DNA of 64,000 bases, from NCBI GenBank assembly GCA_035624455.1, contig DASPRM010000012.1, positions 53,368-117,367 on the forward strand. The letters are read 5' to 3'. A model generated the notes under the pieces. The model saw only the letters and a program-made list of their open reading frames with translations. It was not told where the DNA came from and ran no database searches. This document shows, in pieces, positions 36,408 to 44,760 of this stretch (position 1 is its first letter; every line of letters begins with the position of its first letter). The translations under genes were made by a program, and so were the position numbers. This DNA comes from Terriglobales bacterium (GTDB lineage: Bacteria > Acidobacteriota > Terriglobia > Terriglobales > Acidobacteriaceae).

Positions 36408-36950
36408 TCAGGAGCTGTGGCCGGCGCACTGCAGCACCCCAAGAAAGGCGCTCCAGGGACCCACAGCCTGGCGGTATTGGTGGGCCATAATTCTTGAGAT
36501 CTGGTGCAGGTGAGTTAAATCGTGAGCGGCCCAGGTCGCCAGCAACTGCGATAGGGTAACTGCTCCGAGAGCAGGATGCCGTCCACGACGGTTGAGATCC
36601 TCCGGCTGCAGATTCAACGCCCTCAGCGCCTCCAGATTCTCTGACCGCAGCCGGGCAAATTCATCCAATAGCTGCCCTAGTGACTTGCCCTTACTTTCTC
36701 GCATCTGGGCTAACCGATCAAAGGGCTCAAACGTCCGGGTCTCACCGAATTCCAGGATCATCCGCACCCGCGGCATCCAATCCGTGCGTTCCCCATGGAT
36801 CAGGTGACCGACGACATCGTACGCGCTCCAGGTTTTATCGCCTTCATTACAAGAAATCCAGGGTTCTGGCAGATTACGTAAGAGTGCGTTAAGAGCAGCG
36901 GGCGTCCGAGCGAGAAGCGACATGGTGTGTTCCAGGTTTTGTTCCATCAT
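36408..36950 (-). CDS. DinB-family protein
   Basis: A 180-residue four-helix bundle of the DinB family. The conserved W-S-A-Y-D-V-V-G-H-L-I-H-G-E segment supplies two histidines, and AAHDLTHLHQI near the C-terminus supplies the rest of the metal site. The family includes metal-dependent hydrolases, thiol transferases and stress-induced proteins, and the actual reaction is unknown. This protein is only distantly related to the YfiT-like protein at 2434-2967. It is divergently transcribed from the DNA ligase gene. Confidence 0.88.
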   Translation of the reverse strand: MMEQNLEHTMSLLARTPAALNALLRNLPEPWISCNEGDKTWSAYDVVGHLIHGERTDWMPRVRMILEFGETRTFEPFDRLAQMRESKGKSLGQLLDEFARLRSENLEALRALNLQPEDLNRRGRHPALGAVTLSQLLATWAAHDLTHLHQISRIMAHQYRQAVGPWSAFLGVLQCAGHSS

Positions 36951-37141
36951 GCTCCAAGTGATAGACGGGCATCGTTCCGAGATTCTGATTTTCTGCCTTG
37001 TGGCGCCGGAGAGTCAGAGCTCTGGAGGGGGCGTAACTTCACAGGTTGCGGAAAAACTGGCTTCTCAGAAAGACTGTCACGCACACTCTGGAAGCCCCAC
37101 CTAAAACACCTCCTGCTGGTGAATAATGCAGTCTAAACCTA

Positions 37142-38947
37142 ATGGGACCGCTTTCCACCATCTGCGAAGCAATCGCCGCTACCACCAAGAAGACGGAGAA
37201 GGTCCGCCTGCTCAGCGACTATTTCCGCTCCCGCAAGTTAGAGGAAGCTGCGATCTCCGCCGTGTTTCTCTCCGGACGCGCTTTTCCCACCTACGACGAA
37301 ACCACGCTTCAGGTGGGCGGGAGCATGCTGTGGGAGGCCCTCCGCACGATCTCGCAAAAGAGCGAAAGCGAGATGACCGCAGCCTATCGCCGCCACGGCG
37401 ATGCCGGCGCGGCCGCTTACGATCTTCTGGTGGACCTGGCGCCCGCGCAAACCAGTCTCAATGTCATCGAAGTGGTCCGCGAATTTCGGCAGATTGCGGA
37501 GACGCGCCGGGCTGCGGTCAAAGCAACGCTGCTTCGCCAGCTCCTTTCCCAGGCCAGCGCGTTGGAAGTGAAGTACCTGGTCAAGATCATCGCCGGCGAT
37601 CTGCGTATCGGCCTGCGCGAAAGCCTGGTGGAAGAAGCCATCGCCAAGGCCTATGGGGCGGCGCTTCCCGAGGTGCAACGCGCCAACATGCTGCTGGGTG
37701 ATATCGGGGAGACCCTCCGGTTGGCGGCAGAGGTCAAACTGAATCAGGCGCACTTGAGGCTGTTTCACCCCATCGGCTTCATGCTTGCCAGCCCGGCGGA
37801 AACCGCCGACGAGGCCTTCCAGTATTTCGAGCATGCAGTGGTGGAAGACAAATACGATGGCATTCGCGCGCAGGCCCACGTTTCCGATCACGTGCGGCTC
37901 TATTCGCGGACCCTGGGCGAGATCACGAATTCATTCCCCGAACTAAACCAGCCGCTGGCCAGCTTTCCCGATGGCTTGATTCTCGATGGCGAGGTTCTGG
38001 CCTGGCAAGCCGGCCCGGATGGAGGTCGACCGCTGCCCTTCTCGCAATTGCAGCAGCGGCTGGGACGCAAGAAGGTTTCCGCCGCCCTGATGCGCCAGGT
38101 CCCGGTCGCCTACGTTGTCTTCGATGTGCTTTACGCGGATGGGGAGCTGCTTATCGATCGTCCGCTTCGGGAGCGGGCACACGTTCTGGATCGTATCTTT
38201 GCCGAAGCGTGCCGTAATCCGCGTCTCCGGATCGGTATGCATTCGCGTGAAGCGCAGGGACAGTTGATGTTTGGATCCGAGGAAAATTCGCGGGGCGTGT
38301 CCGAGGACGACGTGATCGCGACCGCGCAGACGCAGGTACTTCGTGCTCCTGCGACTACCGCAGACTCCAGCGCGCATCTGGAAGAGCTCTTCGAGCAGGC
38401 CATGGAACGTGGCAACGAAGGCTTGATGATTAAGGACATCGAGTCCGCTTATACGCCGGGCCGGCGCGGCCGCTCCTGGCTGAAGCTGAAGCGCGAACTG
38501 GCGACGCTGGACGTGGTGGTGACCGCTGTTGAGTTCGGTCATGGCAAGCGGGCTGGCGTGCTCAGCGACTACACCTTCGCTGTGCGCGCGGCGGATGAGG
38601 ACGACACTCTGCTCAACGTTGGCAAAGCTTATTCCGGATTGACCGATGCGGAGATCACCGGGCTAACGCAATGGTTCCTGGAGCACACAGTTCGCGATGA
38701 AGGATTCCGGCGGCAAGTCGAGCCGAAAATCGTGATCGAGGTGGCATTCAACGCCGTGATGGTCTCCGACCGCCACAACAGCGGCTACGCCTTGCGTTTT
38801 CCGCGCATCGTCCGCCTGCGTCCAGACAAGCGCCCGGAGGAAGTTGATACCTTGGATCGCGTGCGCGAGATCTACGAACGCCAGAAATTGAAGTATCCCG
38901 AAGCGGAAGACGTCGGGACCCAGAGAGAATCGGAGTCCTCTAAATGA
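37142..38947 (+). CDS. ATP-dependent DNA ligase
   Basis: A 601-residue ligase. It has an N-terminal DNA-binding domain (1-205), an adenylation domain with motif I EDKYDGIRAQ (Lys237 takes the AMP), motif III-like YVVFDVLY, motif IV EGLMIKD and motif V WLKLKRE, and a C-terminal OB fold with RFPRIVRLRPDK (motif VI). The length and three-domain plan match the archaeal-type LigB/LigI enzymes, found in many bacteria beside an Lhr-like helicase and a metallophosphoesterase. Those partners are absent here. Bacterial ATP-ligases mostly serve repair, while NAD-dependent LigA does replication. The ATG at 37142 starts the normal N-terminus. Confidence 0.95.
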   Translation: MGPLSTICEAIAATTKKTEKVRLLSDYFRSRKLEEAAISAVFLSGRAFPTYDETTLQVGGSMLWEALRTISQKSESEMTAAYRRHGDAGAAAYDLLVDLAPAQTSLNVIEVVREFRQIAETRRAAVKATLLRQLLSQASALEVKYLVKIIAGDLRIGLRESLVEEAIAKAYGAALPEVQRANMLLGDIGETLRLAAEVKLNQAHLRLFHPIGFMLASPAETADEAFQYFEHAVVEDKYDGIRAQAHVSDHVRLYSRTLGEITNSFPELNQPLASFPDGLILDGEVLAWQAGPDGGRPLPFSQLQQRLGRKKVSAALMRQVPVAYVVFDVLYADGELLIDRPLRERAHVLDRIFAEACRNPRLRIGMHSREAQGQLMFGSEENSRGVSEDDVIATAQTQVLRAPATTADSSAHLEELFEQAMERGNEGLMIKDIESAYTPGRRGRSWLKLKRELATLDVVVTAVEFGHGKRAGVLSDYTFAVRAADEDDTLLNVGKAYSGLTDAEITGLTQWFLEHTVRDEGFRRQVEPKIVIEVAFNAVMVSDRHNSGYALRFPRIVRLRPDKRPEEVDTLDRVREIYERQKLKYPEAEDVGTQRESESSK

Positions 38948-38965
38948 TTTTGGCGACTCACAAAT

Positions 38966-39053
38966 GTCATCTTGACCGAGGATCGGGTCGGCTTGTGTAG
39001 AACAGGCAATCCCGCCTGTCCCCTTCGTCCGAGTCGAAAGATTTCGCGTTTTT
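38966..39053. repeat. Family B dispersed intergenic repeat, copy 2
   Basis: Starts GTCATCTTGACCGAGGA and ends GTCCGAGTCGAAAGATTTCG, matching copy 1 (6748-6809) at both ends. The middle is replaced by a segment containing ACAGGC...GCCTGT. It sits between the converging ligase and rpmA genes. Confidence 0.6.
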
Positions 39054-39079
39054 CTTGCAACCGCGAAGCAGATGCCGGC

Positions 39080-39349
39080 TTACGACTTCGCCGTCTCCGC
39101 CGGCTCGATCATCACAAACTTGCCCGACGTGCCCTTGTCGATGAACTTCACCGTCCCCGTCACCTTCGCGAACAGCGTGTCGTCCTTGCCGCGGCCTACG
39201 TGCAGGCCGGGTTTGATGCGGGTACCGCGCTGACGAACGATGATGGAGCCGCCGGGAACCAGTTGTCCGCCGAAAACCTTGACGCCCAGCCGCTGCGCAT
39301 TCGAATCGCGGCCGTTACGTGAGCTGCCTAATCCTTTTTTGTGTGCCAT
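39080..39349 (-). CDS. rpmA: 50S ribosomal protein L27
   Basis: An 89-residue large-subunit protein near the peptidyl-transferase centre. It starts directly with [22 protein letters not shown], so there is no Firmicute-type cleaved leader. [19 protein letters not shown] and the closing [14 protein letters not shown] are canonical. It follows rplU after 32 bases and shares its promoter, the normal rplU-rpmA arrangement. The usual third gene, obg, is not next to it. Confidence 0.98.
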   Translation of the reverse strand: MAHKKGLGSSRNGRDSNAQRLGVKVFGGQLVPGGSIIVRQRGTRIKPGLHVGRGKDDTLFAKVTGTVKFIDKGTSGKFVMIEPAETAKS

Positions 39350-39381
39350 GACTTATTCCTGATCTCTGGTGTCGGTGCTGA

Positions 39382-39942
39382 CTATTTCTTTTTTGCCTGC
39401 GAAGTTGGTTTGGCTGCCTTCTTCTTGGCCGCGCCTTTCTTGGCTGCGGAGCTTGCCCGCGCGGTGGGTGCAGCTTTCCTCTCGGCCTTCTCCACCGCTG
39501 CCTCTGTCTCGCCAGCATGAGCTGCCGCCTTGCGGCTTTTCTTTGACGCTGGCGCGGCTGCCGGCTCCGCGGCTCTCTTTGCCCCGGGAATGAAGTAGGG
39601 ACGGGACCCGTCAAACGTAAACTTCTGCCCATCAACCGAGATCTCGGTGATCTCCACCGCGGTGAACGGCTGCCTGTGCCCCTGCAGCTTCTTGTACTGC
39701 TTCTTACGCTTGTAGTGGAAGACGAGAACTTTGTCGCCGCGGCCTTCGCCCAGCACCCGTCCCGTTACCAGCGTCTCTCCACTTGGCCGTCCCACCTCGC
39801 CTTCGCTGGCGGACACCGCCAACACGTCCTTGAACTGGACACTCTCTCCCTGACCCTCGCCGGAAGCCAGCTTTTCTACTCGAATTACATCTCCCGGGGC
39901 GACGCGATACTGCTTGCCCCCGGTGCGGATCACCGCATACAT
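39382..39942 (-). CDS. rplU: 50S ribosomal protein L21 with a long basic tail
   Basis: The first 102 residues are a complete L21 (MYAVIRTGGKQYRVAPGDVI, HYKRKKQYKKLQGHRQPFT, VEITEI). They are followed by an 84-residue extension that ends in a repeated Ala/Lys-rich stretch (SRKAAAHAGETEAAVEKAER, then AAKKGAAKKKAAKP). Normal L21 has about 103 residues. The tail is unlike L21 but resembles histone H1-like or mycobacterial HupB tails. ATG 39942 follows GGGAGG; four codons upstream is a second in-frame start. It is the first gene of the rplU-rpmA operon, transcribed from the promoter at 40067-40096. Confidence 0.96.
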   Translation of the reverse strand: MYAVIRTGGKQYRVAPGDVIRVEKLASGEGQGESVQFKDVLAVSASEGEVGRPSGETLVTGRVLGEGRGDKVLVFHYKRKKQYKKLQGHRQPFTAVEITEISVDGQKFTFDGSRPYFIPGAKRAAEPAAAPASKKSRKAAAHAGETEAAVEKAERKAAPTARASSAAKKGAAKKKAAKPTSQAKKK

Positions 39943-40066
39943 AATGCCTCCCACAACGCCGCATGACGGCGCAGCCCAAGCTGAATTAGAGCGCTTGCAC
40001 TCCCCCGCTTGCCAGGACGGCAGCGGGATCCCCTGACGGGGTCTGGCAGTACAGGCAAACCCTGTG

Positions 40067-40096
40067 ATTGTAACGTGCTCGAACGAGCAGCGTCAA
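40067..40096 (-). promoter_or_regulatory. Sigma-70 promoter of rplU-rpmA
   Basis: Read on the minus strand: TTGACG (40096-40091), an 18-base spacer, then TACAAT (40072-40067). The start codon of rplU is about 125 bases downstream, which leaves a leader long enough for translational control. The spacer contains a palindromic GCTCGTTCGAGC. Confidence 0.75.
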
Positions 40097-40458
40097 TTTT
40101 CAACACGCCCGACGCGCTTGACCTCACTGCTCAATCAAATTAGCCTCGGCTGGTTCTTGCGCAGTGAACAGTCTATTTCTCGATTAAAACCGCCAACCAC
40201 AGTACAGCGCGCACTTCGAGAACGCTTTATGGATACAGAGAGACGCTCATCTCTTCCTGCGCGTGTCGTCACTGCCCCCGCCGTAACCGCACTGATTTTC
40301 TTCATGACGGTCCGCGTGCTTTTCGGACAAGGTCAAGCCGGCGGCAAATTTCAGGGTGGAAAACGGCTCCCTATTCAGTTTCCCACTTCCCACAGAACAG
40401 GTTGTAATCTAGGCCTGCGCGTCAATCTGCTCTATGTTCTAGGCGCAAAATAATTCTC
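40097..40458. other. Intergenic region without a recognisable gene
   Basis: About 360 bases between the rplU promoter and the NTF2-like gene. A plus-strand open frame from 40064 to 40453 crosses it but begins inside the rplU promoter, lacks a ribosome binding site and resembles no known protein. The upstream control region of the NTF2-like gene must lie here. Confidence 0.45.
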
Positions 40459-40995
40459 ATGCGAAACCACACCGTCGCGACGATTCTTACTGCTCTGGTT
40501 GTTGTCTCGGCAGGCTTCTGCTATGCGCAGCAGACGCCTCCGTCACTCCACCCTGCTCCCAGCACGCTCAAGCCGCCGAGCGTCAACCTCATGCAGGAAA
40601 TACTTGCCGCCTGGTCGACCATGGATCCGGCTAACGCTGCGCCCTACTACGATCAGTCGTCAAACAATGTCTTCTTTGACATCCTGCCCATGAAATACAG
40701 CGGCTTCGCCAACTATGCCAAGGGCGCGGCCGATGTGCTGGCCGGCTTTCGCAGCCTGACATTCACTCTCGGTAATGACGCGCAGGTTCATCTCCACGGC
40801 AGTCTGGCCTGGGCGACCGCCACCTGGGGCCTCACTGGAACGCTGAAGACTGGCAACAAGGCTGCCATGGACGGGCGCTGGACCGTAGTCTGGGAAAAGA
40901 AGGGCGACCGCTGGCTGATCGTGCACGAGCACGTCTCCGTGCCCTCTCCACCACTTCCCTCCGGCGACGTGAACACCGGCAAGCCGGGCATGTAG
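40459..40995 (+). CDS. Secreted NTF2-like (SnoaL-type) protein
   Basis: A 178-residue exported protein with a signal peptide ending in CYA|QQ (residue 23), a Pro-rich spacer and an NTF2-like cone fold: a leading helix (MQEILAAWSTMDPANAAPYYDQ), a strand with DILPMKYSGFANYAKG, and the last strands WRWTVVWEKKGDRWLIVHEHVSVP-like, which is the typical SnoaL_3/DUF4440 ending. Such domains serve as small enzymes or ligand-binding modules. No active-site set could be read. It stands alone upstream of the Ser/Thr kinase. Confidence 0.85.
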   Translation: MRNHTVATILTALVVVSAGFCYAQQTPPSLHPAPSTLKPPSVNLMQEILAAWSTMDPANAAPYYDQSSNNVFFDILPMKYSGFANYAKGAADVLAGFRSLTFTLGNDAQVHLHGSLAWATATWGLTGTLKTGNKAAMDGRWTVVWEKKGDRWLIVHEHVSVPSPPLPSGDVNTGKPGM

Positions 40996-41191
40996 TTATC
41001 CGTTTCGAACGCCTTTCGCCGACCCAAAGGTGCTGTTACCTTGGTGCCCTCCTCTGGTCATCCCATCACGACTACACTTTGGGCCGAGGGTTACACGAAA
41101 AAGGCCGGGGCGCAGTGTATTTACCACCGAGTAACTGCACTGCAGCCACCCTTGCGGCCTTAGGCGGTCGCGGTTTGTCGGAAGGTAGTTG

Positions 41192-43492
41192 ATGAACGGT
41201 CGGAAAATCGGGCGATACGAGGTCACCGGAGAGCTGGGCAAGGGCGCCATGGGCGTCGTGTATCGGGCGGTCGATCCCAACATCGGACGCACCGTGGCGC
41301 TCAAGACCATGCGGGTCGACGTGCACGGCGCCGAAGCCGAAGAAATGCTTCGCCGCTTCCGCAACGAAGCTCGCTCAGCGGGCGTGCTCAGCCATCCCAA
41401 TGTAGTGGTCATCTACGACGCCGGCGAAGACAACGGAATCTTCTACATCGCCATGGAGTACATCGAAGGCACCACACTGGCGGCCATGTTGAACCAGCGC
41501 CGCGTGCTGCCTATCGATCGCGTGGTGGATATCGGCAGCCAGATCTGCATGGGACTGGATTACGCGCATTCGCGCGGCGTAGTGCATCGTGACGTCAAGC
41601 CGAGCAATGTGATGATCATGCCCGATGGCACCGGGAAGATCATGGATTTTGGCATCGCCAAGGCCGGCGCCGGGCTCACCCATACCGGCGAGATCCTGGG
41701 CACGCCCAATTACATGTCGCCGGAACAGGTGCGTGGGCGGATGATCGATGGTCGCAGCGACCTGTTCTCGGCCGGCGTCATTCTTTACGAGATGGTCACC
41801 GGCGAGAAGCCGTTCGACGGACAGAGTATTACCACCGTCGTTTACAAGATCGTTAACGAGACGCCGATTCCGCCTCGGGAATTAGATGTGACGATTCATC
41901 CGGCATTGAGTGCGGTGATCCAGAAGGCGCTCTCGAAGCAGCCGGACGACCGCTATCAGACCGGCGCGGAACTGGCGCGCGCTCTGAAGAACTACAAGAA
42001 TTCTGGTCTCGCGGCTGACGGCACCGTGCAGGTTCCCGCCGCCATGGCCGAGCATGCCAACTCGCATACGCAGCTGGCGTCGGCTCTACCTGCCGCCGGT
42101 GTGACTGCCCTGGGCATGACCGCGCGCGAAGCTGGGTCTGTCGGGGTGAAGGCGCCTGCGCTTGACGTTCCAATCGGGATAAACCCGCCCGCACCGCCGT
42201 CAGCGCGAAAGACAATCGTGTCAGCTCAGCCGGCCATGCCGCTGACCCAGGTCTTCGACAGCCAGTCGCTGGTGACGGCAACCCAACTGGCGCAGGAAGA
42301 TACCGTACGCATCCAGATCCCCGCGTACACCCGACATTCCATAGATAATTCTGAGCCCGAGCCCAAGAAGGGTTCGAAGGTTTTTACTGTGGTTTTCACG
42401 CTGGTGGCACTGGGCTTGGGCCTTGCCGGTCTGAAGCAACTCAATCTCAAGCATCAGCGGCAAGCGCGTGAAAAAGAAGTCTCCGCTATTACAGTCCCTC
42501 AAGTGGAGGAACCTGCGAATGTCACTACGCCTGCGCCGGAAATGGCGCCAGTAACCGCTCCCGTGGCGGATGTGCCGCCAGCGGTTATCCCCGGCACTCG
42601 CGAACTCGAAAAGACCAAGCAGGATGCAGTCAAGTTACAGGCCGAAGCAAGCCGGCCCGAGGCGGCGGACAAGCCGCAAATCGCGGTTAAGGAAACCCCG
42701 CCGCCTCCGCCGGTGACTACCGGCGAACTCCACCTGACTTCGACTCCCACAGGTGCACAGGTCGAGATCGACGGACATAGCCAGGCGAAGTGGATCACGC
42801 CATTCCTTACGCCGCCGCTCAAAGCTGGTCATCACAGCCTGGTGTTCACACTGAATGGATACAAACCAGCAGAGCAAAAGGTGGAGGTGGTCGCGGGAAA
42901 GAAAACCACGGTGGATGCTACCCTGGAGCAGCTCAAAGCTTCTTTTATTATCGATAGCAGTCCACAGGGGGCCTGGATCGTGCTGGATGGCTCTCCCACC
43001 GCGCAGACGACGCCAGCACAACTCACGGTGGATCCTGGCCAGCACCGCATCGTTCTCCTGAAAGGGGGTTTTAAACGCGCTGAAACTCTGGCGGATGCTG
43101 GTCCGGGCCAGACTCTGAATTTCTCTACCCCGCTTCACCCTCAGAACGAAGGCGCACCCCAAACACAGCCGCAATCCGCCCAGCAAGGCAAAGTGATGAA
43201 CACCCAGGCGCCCGCTGCCGGTCTTGCTTTCTGGAAGCAGTTCTATGCCATCAACGGCCTGGCGCCCACCCCTGAAACCATGGGCATGGTGCAGCTGCGC
43301 ACGCGTCCCCAGGGCGCAAGCATCGCTGTAAATGGAATGGTCCTGCCGCGACGCACCCCCTTCCGCTTTCCACTCAATCCCGGTAGCTACCGTGTAACTC
43401 TACAGGCCGATGGCTATAAGCCGGCAACGCGCACCGTCGAGGTCCAGAAGGGCCAGACCGCTACGCTAGACGAACTGCTCGAACCCCAGTAG
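41192..43492 (+). CDS. Transmembrane Ser/Thr protein kinase with PEGA repeats
   Basis: A 766-residue receptor-like kinase. The cytoplasmic kinase domain (about 8-270) has GELGKGAMGVVYRA, ATP-binding Lys38, catalytic HRDVKPSN (132-139), DFG (152-154) and the APE-like SPE. A Pro-rich juxtamembrane part leads to a membrane helix at about 397-415. The extracytoplasmic part carries a Pro/Ala/Lys-rich stretch and three PEGA beta-domains (about 508-577, 582-645, 697-762), each with PxGAxIxxDG-type turns (STPTGAQVEIDG, SSPQGAWIVLDG, TRPQGASIAVNG). PEGA domains are thought to bind carbohydrate or surface structures. ATG 41192 is used, with GAAGG eight bases before it. The kinase gene ends 91 bases before the XRE-led operon. 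Confidence 0.96.
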   Translation: MNGRKIGRYEVTGELGKGAMGVVYRAVDPNIGRTVALKTMRVDVHGAEAEEMLRRFRNEARSAGVLSHPNVVVIYDAGEDNGIFYIAMEYIEGTTLAAMLNQRRVLPIDRVVDIGSQICMGLDYAHSRGVVHRDVKPSNVMIMPDGTGKIMDFGIAKAGAGLTHTGEILGTPNYMSPEQVRGRMIDGRSDLFSAGVILYEMVTGEKPFDGQSITTVVYKIVNETPIPPRELDVTIHPALSAVIQKALSKQPDDRYQTGAELARALKNYKNSGLAADGTVQVPAAMAEHANSHTQLASALPAAGVTALGMTAREAGSVGVKAPALDVPIGINPPAPPSARKTIVSAQPAMPLTQVFDSQSLVTATQLAQEDTVRIQIPAYTRHSIDNSEPEPKKGSKVFTVVFTLVALGLGLAGLKQLNLKHQRQAREKEVSAITVPQVEEPANVTTPAPEMAPVTAPVADVPPAVIPGTRELEKTKQDAVKLQAEASRPEAADKPQIAVKETPPPPPVTTGELHLTSTPTGAQVEIDGHSQAKWITPFLTPPLKAGHHSLVFTLNGYKPAEQKVEVVAGKKTTVDATLEQLKASFIIDSSPQGAWIVLDGSPTAQTTPAQLTVDPGQHRIVLLKGGFKRAETLADAGPGQTLNFSTPLHPQNEGAPQTQPQSAQQGKVMNTQAPAAGLAFWKQFYAINGLAPTPETMGMVQLRTRPQGASIAVNGMVLPRRTPFRFPLNPGSYRVTLQADGYKPATRTVEVQKGQTATLDELLEPQ

Positions 43493-43537
43493 AGTCTCCG
43501 CCCTGCCAAATCATTGATTCCCCTCCTGATCGAGTTC

Positions 43538-43565
43538 TTGACATAATTGCAATTTGTGATATTAA
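43538..43565 (+). promoter_or_regulatory. Promoter of the XRE-NfeD-flotillin-PspA operon
   Basis: A consensus TTGACA (43538-43543), a 16-base spacer and TATTAA (43560-43565). The XRE start codon is only 18 bases past the -10, so the transcript would be nearly leaderless. The -10 lies inside the palindrome at 43554-43573. Confidence 0.75.
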
Positions 43566-43573
43566 TATCGCAA
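43554..43573 (+). promoter_or_regulatory. Palindromic operator overlapping the -10 box
   Basis: TTGTGATATTAATATCGCAA is a 20-bp inverted repeat with nine of ten arm positions matching (one G-T pair). It covers the -10 element and ends ten bases before the ATG of the XRE gene. A dimer bound there would block RNA polymerase, so autorepression by the XRE protein is the simplest reading, which is an inference. Confidence 0.7.
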
Positions 43574-43583
43574 TCAGAAATAA

Positions 43584-44105
43584 ATGAGACTAGGCGAAAA
43601 GCTACGCTACTTGCGGGAAGTGGAGGGTGTCCTCCGCGGATTGGGTCGGGAAATGACGCAACAGGAACTTGCTGGCGCGATGCAGAAGGAAATGGGCCGC
43701 AGCCTGAGCCAATCCTACCTTTCGCAGATCGAGAGCGGCTCACGTCCGCACCTCACTAACTCTTCCCGAATGCTGCTGGCCAGGTTTTTCAAGGTGCATC
43801 CCGGATACCTGGTGGATGACCCCGAGGGATTTCATACCGAACTTCTTTCCGACCTACGGATCATGGAAGATACGCTCGATTTGTGGCTGATCAACGGTGC
43901 GGAACGCTTCCGGCGTGATCCTGAGGTCAGCAAGGCACTGCTGGAATTGGCCAAGCACGAAGACTCGCGGCGTTGCCTGATGCTGCTGGGCGCGATTCTA
44001 GAAACTCCTCATCTCGTGGATCGGCTGCTGGAAGTCCTGAAACCTTCGCTGGTTAATGCTGGCGGGCACTCGCAGGCGCGACATCCCCAGGAGGAATGGC
44101 GATGA
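43584..44105 (+). CDS. XRE-family regulator
   Basis: A 173-residue DNA-binding protein with a helix-turn-helix in its first 75 residues: LGEKLRYLREVEGV, TQQELAGAMQ and SLSQSYLSQIESGSRPHLTN, where the recognition helix is SQSYLSQIESG. The C-terminal half is helical and carries no recognisable enzymatic motif. It could sense a ligand or a partner protein. No Shine-Dalgarno precedes the ATG, in keeping with the very short leader. The last codons overlap the start of the NfeD-like gene (ATGA), so the genes are co-translated. It is the first gene of a four-gene membrane-stress operon. Confidence 0.9.
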   Translation: MRLGEKLRYLREVEGVLRGLGREMTQQELAGAMQKEMGRSLSQSYLSQIESGSRPHLTNSSRMLLARFFKVHPGYLVDDPEGFHTELLSDLRIMEDTLDLWLINGAERFRRDPEVSKALLELAKHEDSRRCLMLLGAILETPHLVDRLLEVLKPSLVNAGGHSQARHPQEEWR

Positions 44106-44728
44106 CGCTCACCGATTTCTACTTGCTGTGTTTCATCGTGGGTTTCGTGCTGAGCTTGCTCTCGTTTCTTGGCGGCGGTGCGCGGCCGCATTTTCACTTC
44201 TCTGGCAAGCTTCACTTGCCGCATATCGGTCGCGCCGGAGGGCACGTCACGGGAGGCACGCCGCACAGCGAATCGAGCATGCCTTTGTTCAACTTCAGCA
44301 CCCTTGTCGTCTTCCTGACCTGGTTTGGCGGCGTCGGTTATCTGCTAACGAAATATTCCACGCTATGGACATTGGCGGTGCTGGCGCTGGCAGCTCTGAG
44401 CGGAGTGGGCGGGGCGGCATTTGTCTTCCTGCTTGTTGCGAAGCTGCTCCTGGCTCACGAACAGGAACTAGACCCTGCGGACTACGACATGGTGGGAGTG
44501 ATCGGCACCATTACCAATCCCATCCGCGCGGGCGGAACCGGCGAGATCGTCTATTCGCAGCAGGGGACAAGACGCAGTACCGGTGCGCGCAGTGAGGATG
44601 GGGCTGCGTTGCCGCGTGGCACCGAGGTAGTGGTGACCCGCTACGAGAAAGGAATTGCTTACGTCCGCCGCTGGGAGGAGTTGGCGGGCACGGAGATGGG
44701 CTCGCAATCGGAGCCCGTCCAGAAATAA
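44102..44728 (+). CDS. NfeD-like membrane protein
   Basis: A 208-residue protein with an N-terminal helix (FYLLCFIVGFVLSLLSFLGG), a His/Gly-rich loop, two further helices (LVVFLTWFGGVGYLL and LAVLALAALSGVGGAAFVFLLVAKLLL) and a C-terminal OB fold (VGVIGTITNPIRAGGTGEIVY to GIAYVRRWEEL). This is the YuaF/YqiJ type of NfeD protein, which normally sits next to flotillin genes. The start is ATG 44102: AGGAGG is seven bases before it and it overlaps the XRE stop as ATGA, while the ATG at 44096 is too close to the AGGAGG. NfeD binds the flotillin complex in the membrane. Confidence 0.9.
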   Translation: MTLTDFYLLCFIVGFVLSLLSFLGGGARPHFHFSGKLHLPHIGRAGGHVTGGTPHSESSMPLFNFSTLVVFLTWFGGVGYLLTKYSTLWTLAVLALAALSGVGGAAFVFLLVAKLLLAHEQELDPADYDMVGVIGTITNPIRAGGTGEIVYSQQGTRRSTGARSEDGAALPRGTEVVVTRYEKGIAYVRRWEELAGTEMGSQSEPVQK

Positions 44729-44760
44729 CTGGGAAGGCCAACGAAGTCGTAAGGAGGCGT

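Noticed and set aside
40064..40453. 129-residue frame in the rplU-to-NTF2 gap
   Set aside because: Begins inside the rplU promoter, lacks a ribosome binding site and resembles no known protein.
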